From the NCBI GenBank assembly GCA_001599355.1, contig BCGQ01000001.1, forward strand, positions 1,801,135 to 1,865,134: a stretch of 64,000 nt of DNA, given 5' to 3'. Shown here piece after piece: positions 59,429-64,000 of the stretch. The translations under genes were made by a program, and so were the position numbers. Source of the DNA: Nakazawaea peltata. Taxonomy: Eukaryota; Ascomycota; Pichiomycetes; Alaninales; Pachysolenaceae. How positions within the stretch are numbered: position 1 is the first letter of the stretch; every line of letters begins with the position of its first letter. The notes below the pieces were generated by a model. That model did not search any database. It had not been told where the DNA came from and was given only the letters and a program-made list of their open reading frames with translations.

Positions 59429-62400
59429 TTATTCATCATCATAATCATCATCATTCTCCAGCGCATAATTGATCTTGGTCTTGGATCTGCTGGACTTTCT
59501 CAAAGGTTCTGTTGGTTCTGGCTTCTTAGCCACCTTCTTTGGGGTCCTATCTAAGACACTCACCACTTTTTGCTTCTTCGGTTCAGATCCTCCATTCGAT
59601 TTTTGAGGTCTTTTCGCTTGTCCCATCCCAAGAGAAGCTACTTTAGATCTCACAAGTTGCAATAACTTCTCGGTTATCGAGTCATCAATGAAGGAAGTTT
59701 GAACTAAACGCTGAGCCTCTTCATCTGAAGAAATCGGTGTATATAAATCCAGAGGCAACTTAAATGCCCCTGGATATGTCGATATGATCCAACTCTTGTT
59801 ATCAGCTAATGTTTTAAGAGCAAGCTGAGTGAGATCTGAAATTCTGTAAATCTCAACAAGTTTAGATTTAGATCCTTCTGGGTCGTCAAGGTAATATTTA
59901 TCATACTCTTCCGCACTGAAACTACTATCACGGTATTGTTTCAATCTAGAAGCAAAATAGAACAAAAGCGAGATGTTGTCTTGGTTAGCAATGCAACTTA
60001 AGTAGAAGCAGATATATTCTAATGCAAAAGAATAACTCTGTAATAATTTGGAAAGATCTGTATCCTTGTTATACTCAGTGACAAGCTCTTCATACTCCTG
60101 ATGATGAGCTATCATATGTAAGAATCTCACAAATGCTCTCTCGTACACCAATGAATTCTGTTGCTTTGTGGCACTCTTCTTAAGATAAGAGGATCTGATC
60201 CAGGTACGCACATCAGATTTCAAGGACTTATCAGGCTCATGAGCAACAAAGAAAAGTAATGGGAGGAATCTTTCACTGATGGATTCATTGAAGAACATTC
60301 TTTCCACTGAGCTCAAGAATTCAGACCGTACCTCTTTGCATTCATCTTGAACTAAGAATACAAGCCTATTGAATATAGTTGGAGTCAATAATTTGTTGTA
60401 TATGAGCACGTTTGAAATCTCCAAGAACATTTTTCCAGAACTCAATCTTAATAAACTTTGATAGTTCTGTGGTGTTGGAGTTCCAGACTTGACAATCTCA
60501 CCCCCGTTCCCAATCAAAGACATGAATAATTTGAAAACAGGTTCAGCCAAAGAAAACATTTCTTGATCGTCAGAAGACAGTTCTGTGATTGTTCTAGAAA
60601 AGGAAAGAAGCCTATTAGTGAATATTCTCAAGGCCAAAATCTTCTGATGACAGCATTGGAACTTGCCAGCTTCGAAATCCGATTCTTCAATCCATTTTTC
60701 ATTGTCTTCATCATCTTTAACCAGTCTGTTAACCAATAATATCTCTTTGATCAACAAAGTAGTGATATCGGATGAATACTGATCAATTAGAGACACCGAC
60801 TCGCTATAAAATTCGGCAATGACAGCCAAATGACTGGTGAAGTTCTCATCGTCAACTCTTAACGGATAAATAGCATCAAGTATATCCTCAGTATAACTGT
60901 ACTTGTGCCTTGACAAACAGATAATCCTTACACTGTATGAGGACTCCAACACAGAGCCTTTAACAGCAAGTTTTGACAATTTATCATAGAACTCAATGGA
61001 AAGATGGTCATTAAAATCGGGATATTGGCCCAAAAATTGGAATATCGACATCAACACTTGCAGGTATTTTCCTTTCTGATCATTATCTTGAGAAGACAGA
61101 ACAAACTCGGCCATCTCATGGATATGAGATTTGAAAAGTCCTGGAACTTCAATTGAAATAGACTCTAAAAGCTCCTTCGCTTGGTTATAATGCTCGTTAG
61201 TAGGATCTTTTGAGATTGACATCATCAATGGGATGTTACTTTTGTTGGTCAAAATCAATGAACATCTATATATCAAAAGTTTGAATACCGTTAACATTGT
61301 GGAAGTAGGAATATTGATATCATCATCGACCCGCACAGTTTTTGAATCACTGACTTTATTAAGAAGCTCTTTGATAGACAGTTTCACCAATTCATAATCA
61401 CTATCAGTAGATATACAATTGTTGACTAATTTGTAGAATCTTCTGTTGTTGATACTGACAAATCTCTCTAAACAGATTCTGGCATTGTAATTCAGTGGAA
61501 TACCTACACAAAGCCAATCAATCACCTTATCAAGCTTGACCCTAATCTCACCTTCATCCATAGATGCTATATTTCCAGCATTATAATTCTCACAGAGCTT
61601 TAAAAACCTGGCCATCAGATCAGACATCTGTTGTTGTCTTCGTAATACAGCATAAAATGAAGCCTTTGCCTTCTGGGATAAGTTCTTCAAAACAAACAAC
61701 ATGCGTTCAACTCTTAATTTGTCATCACTCTGGAATGGAAGTATCTTTTCTAATAAAGATATATCCACTATTGAGTTAATGGCCTTATCATTAATATAAA
61801 TAAGATTCAAGATATGTTCAGGGATCCAAATGATTAATTTATTCTCTCGTTCTTCGGTCCAACAGTCATCGTAAAGATTCCCTAACATTTTAATGATCTC
61901 ATTTCTTGTGTCCAGATGCTTTTCTCTCATTAATTGACTCAATGTGTTCATTAATGACTCACTGATAATCTTGTCAAGCAATAATTTGGAAGGAAGAGCA
62001 GCAAGAGTTTTACAAGTGACATAACGTACTCTAGTATCGGTATCCAACAACAACTTGGTGATCCCATTCACTATATCATCGATATCTTGTTTGGAGCTTA
62101 GTAATACCGGCAAACACGACTCAATCCATTTACATCTCACTTGCGAAGAAACATCCAATGTTTTCTTCAACCAACTAGTATAAGTATCGGAGTGAACCTG
62201 AGAGAAATTAAGCTTCGAAGGTTGAATTGCAATAATCTTTGATACAGTATCGGTAGCCATAAGTCTGATAGTGATATCTGCTGAATCCAATTCATCCTCA
62301 ATGAGCCCCATAACAGAAGTAAGCAACTCAGGAATATGTTTCCAAATCTCGACGGAAAGTTTATGTAATTTTGTCAAATTTTCAATGAGTTTCAAATTCT

Positions 62401-63206
62401 CTTTCTCTTGATGAGATCCTTCATACACCACCTCAGAGAAGAATTGAGTTATTAATCTGGAAATCCGGTCGGTATTGGTATTACAAATACTCAACGTGAA
62501 ATTTAATGAAGGATTCACCGTATTAGGTAATGATCTATCGGTAATGAACTTATTCAAAATCAATTTTAGCACTTTCTGGGGGATCGTATCACTTTCACTC
62601 ACAATTTCCGATAAAATATCACAAATAAGGGGCTCTAATTTGATGGGAAACGTAGGTTGATTAGCCAAATTGTAGAATATATCGAAAATGGATTCGATCA
62701 ATTTATCCGAGTCCGGCAAATCGGTGATTAATACAATGCTTCGCACCTCCGATAATTTAGATAACAAGTAAAAATATTGCAGGAAACAACCATTGGTCTC
62801 ATGTTCATTGAGATGTCTGAATTGACTGAAAAACAACTTGAAAATATCAGATAATTGTGATGCTGTGTAAGGGGCGTCCGGCGCGAAGATCCTTAAGATA
62901 TCAGAGAGACAACAAGCGACGTAGGATTGGACGGTCAAGTTGGAACTTTTGAGAAGTTTCTTGTTGACTAGCAGCTCTCTCACATATTCAAGGGACGATA
63001 GATCGATTTTATCTTGGTCCACATTTGATAACTCTTTGGAAAGAGTCTATTGAGATGAGTTAGTAAAAGGGGGTGGTGGCAATGAGATGAGAAGAAACAC
63101 ATACTTTCAAGCGTGAAATCAACTCTTTAGAAGAGATCTGATCATCAACAGTAGACAAGATCTTCTGTTTGAACAGAGTCGATGGAATAGTCCGCGCTCT
63201 AGTCAT
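59429..63206 (-). CDS. PDS5: Cohesin regulator Pds5, spliced
   Basis: Two exons on the minus strand: 63206-63105 (34 codons) and 63046-59429. The 58-base intron begins GTATGT and ends TTTTACTAAC...CAATAG. The product has 1239 residues (S. cerevisiae Pds5 is 1277), all HEAT-like helices. SSNLTVQSYVACCLSDILRIFAPDAPYTASQLSDIFKLFF is the Pds5 N-terminal signature, and RYVTCKTLAALPSKLLLD and RCKWIESCLPVLL mark internal repeats. A basic/acidic tail (KKVAKKPEPTEPLRKSSRSKTKINYALENDDDYDDE) ends the protein. Pds5 maintains and releases sister-chromatid cohesion. The joined first exon (MTRARTIPSTLFKQKILSTVDDQ) shows that the intronless start at 63022 is wrong. Confidence 0.93.
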
Positions 63207-63288
63207 AGTTGACCGCAATGAATTTGATCCTTAAATGAGTTAAGCGCCCTTAGAATTAACTATTTTTTTTTCTTTAAATGATTTTTTT

Positions 63289-63294
63289 ACGCGT
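63289..63294. promoter_or_regulatory. MluI cell-cycle box (ACGCGT) upstream of PDS5
   Basis: ACGCGT lies 83 bases from the PDS5 ATG, within a poly-T flanked, otherwise AT-rich promoter of 185 bases. MBF uses ACGCGT to drive G1/S genes, and cohesion genes are typical targets in S. cerevisiae. A single copy is only moderate evidence. Confidence 0.6.
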
Positions 63295-63391
63295 TATTTT
63301 CAATTAGACCTAAATAGGAAATAAATAGGTGATTAGCCGAAAGGGGAATAGTACAAAAAGGGAAGTCTAATTAAACACTATATAGGTTGGT

Positions 63392-64000
63392 TTATTTATT
63401 GATACAAGACCAAAGAAGCTTGAGGATAGAGATAATAGGACCATAGTTGGTACCATTGTTGTTGTTGTTGTTGTTGTAGTTCTGTTGTTGCTGTTGGTAG
63501 TGATTTTGTTGTTGTTGTCCACCAAATCCACCTTGTTGGTAATGAGGTTGTTGCTGTTGTTGATAAGATCCTGGTGGTTTGGAAGGTTTTTGGAAATTGG
63601 TTGGATTTTGAGGCCAAGAACTCGGGATACTGGCATTTTCCAAGTTAACTACCAAAACACCAGTATTATGAGGATCAATGTAACATTTCAAATTGGACTC
63701 ATGGCACAATTCTTCAACTGCTGGCTTTAATTTAGCAACTCCATTAGCACTATGTAAACCTTTACCGACAATAACTTCCAATTTGGATTCATGTCTTTGG
63801 ATACCAGCAACTATTTTTTGTTTCAAGATATACTCCAGTTCCTTAACGTATAAACCATGTAAATCGATCTCATTGGAATCACTGTCTGCGTTGTTCTCCA
63901 CAAATACATACTCAGCAGCTTGTCCATTATAACCTTCGGCAATTTCCAACTGTTTCTTAGCTTCCTCAGACAATTCATGAGCCCTTTGCTTGTCACCGCT
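63392..64000 (-). CDS. DUF1771/Smr-domain protein, C-terminal part (runs off right edge)
   Basis: The frame is open to the window edge, reading SGDKQRAHELSEEAKKQLE, the end of a DUF1771 helix; the start codon is outside. The Smr domain follows: IDLHGLYVKELEYIL (the LHGL-type LDxH motif) and LEVIVGKGLHSANGVAKLKPAVEEL (the GxG-type core). The last 70 residues are Gln/Asn/Gly-rich (QQQQNHYQQQQQNYNNNNNNNG), encoded by CAA/AAC trinucleotide runs at about 63455-63495. This layout resembles S. cerevisiae YPL199C, a presumed RNA- or DNA-nicking-type protein of unclear role; the Q/N tail is longer here. At least 202 residues are visible. Confidence 0.85.
   Translation of the reverse strand, partial: SGDKQRAHELSEEAKKQLEIAEGYNGQAAEYVFVENNADSDSNEIDLHGLYVKELEYILKQKIVAGIQRHESKLEVIVGKGLHSANGVAKLKPAVEELCHESNLKCYIDPHNTGVLVVNLENASIPSSWPQNPTNFQKPSKPPGSYQQQQQPHYQQGGFGGQQQQNHYQQQQQNYNNNNNNNGTNYGPIISILKLLWSCINK

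Noticed and set aside
1-64000. tRNA, snRNA, transposon, LTR or virus-derived element
   Set aside because: I looked for B-box-like GGTTCGA strings, U6/U5 signatures, terminal repeats and reverse-transcriptase or integrase motifs and found none. tRNAscan and Infernal/RepeatMasker runs would be decisive.

Overview
The window is nuclear DNA of a budding yeast (Saccharomycotina). Genes are dense and mostly intronless. The few introns are short, with GTAAGT/GTATGT-type donors and TACTAAC branch points just before the acceptor, and nearly every product has a yeast counterpart. Several CTG codons sit where related proteins carry serine or another small or polar residue (HCS1 at 37804-37806, SWD2 at 45628-45630), so I infer a CUG-Ser clade species. 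Residues described as Leu from CTG may therefore be Ser. I could not assign a genus.

Layout. 1-7.4 kb: start of UNG1 (cut by the left edge), a lipase-like hydrolase, UBX2, a kinesin with kinesin-3-like motifs, and a protein kinase of the NPR1/HAL5 group. 7.4-19.3 kb: an unusually empty tract of about 12 kb holding only two genes, which encode paralogous C2H2-like zinc-finger proteins. The gaps of 3.4, 4.3 and 2.0 kb around them contrast with the usual 0.1-1 kb elsewhere; this is the most unusual part of the window. 19.3-32 kb: a BAR protein, NUP85, a tail-anchored orphan, RIB1, an external-type NADH dehydrogenase, FUN14, an orphan, LSM5 (one intron), PAA1 and SNF11. 32-47 kb: URB1, HCS1, ATP7 (one intron), a Zn2Cys6 regulator, a 2-oxoglutarate oxygenase, SWD2 and a small DUF1748 protein. 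47-64 kb: ECM5 with a degenerate JmjC domain, an MMT-type metal transporter, CHP1 (YPL225W), FPY1 (one intron), RCO1 (two introns), PDS5 (one intron), and an Smr-domain protein cut by the right edge.

Themes. The right half is rich in chromatin and nuclear genes: SNF11, SWD2, ECM5, RCO1 and PDS5. In S. cerevisiae ECM5 and RCO1 belong to different Rpd3 complexes; here they lie 5 kb apart and share a 15-base element upstream. Several promoters carry recognisable sites: PAC/RRPE-like before URB1, RRPE-like before CHP1, an MluI cell-cycle box before PDS5 and a CCAAT box before ATP7. Other intergenic regions hold short repeats or palindromes that I cannot assign. I saw no tRNA, rRNA, CRISPR array, transposon, LTR or virus-derived element. 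Gene starts were placed at the first in-frame ATG where the open frame itself began at a non-ATG codon.
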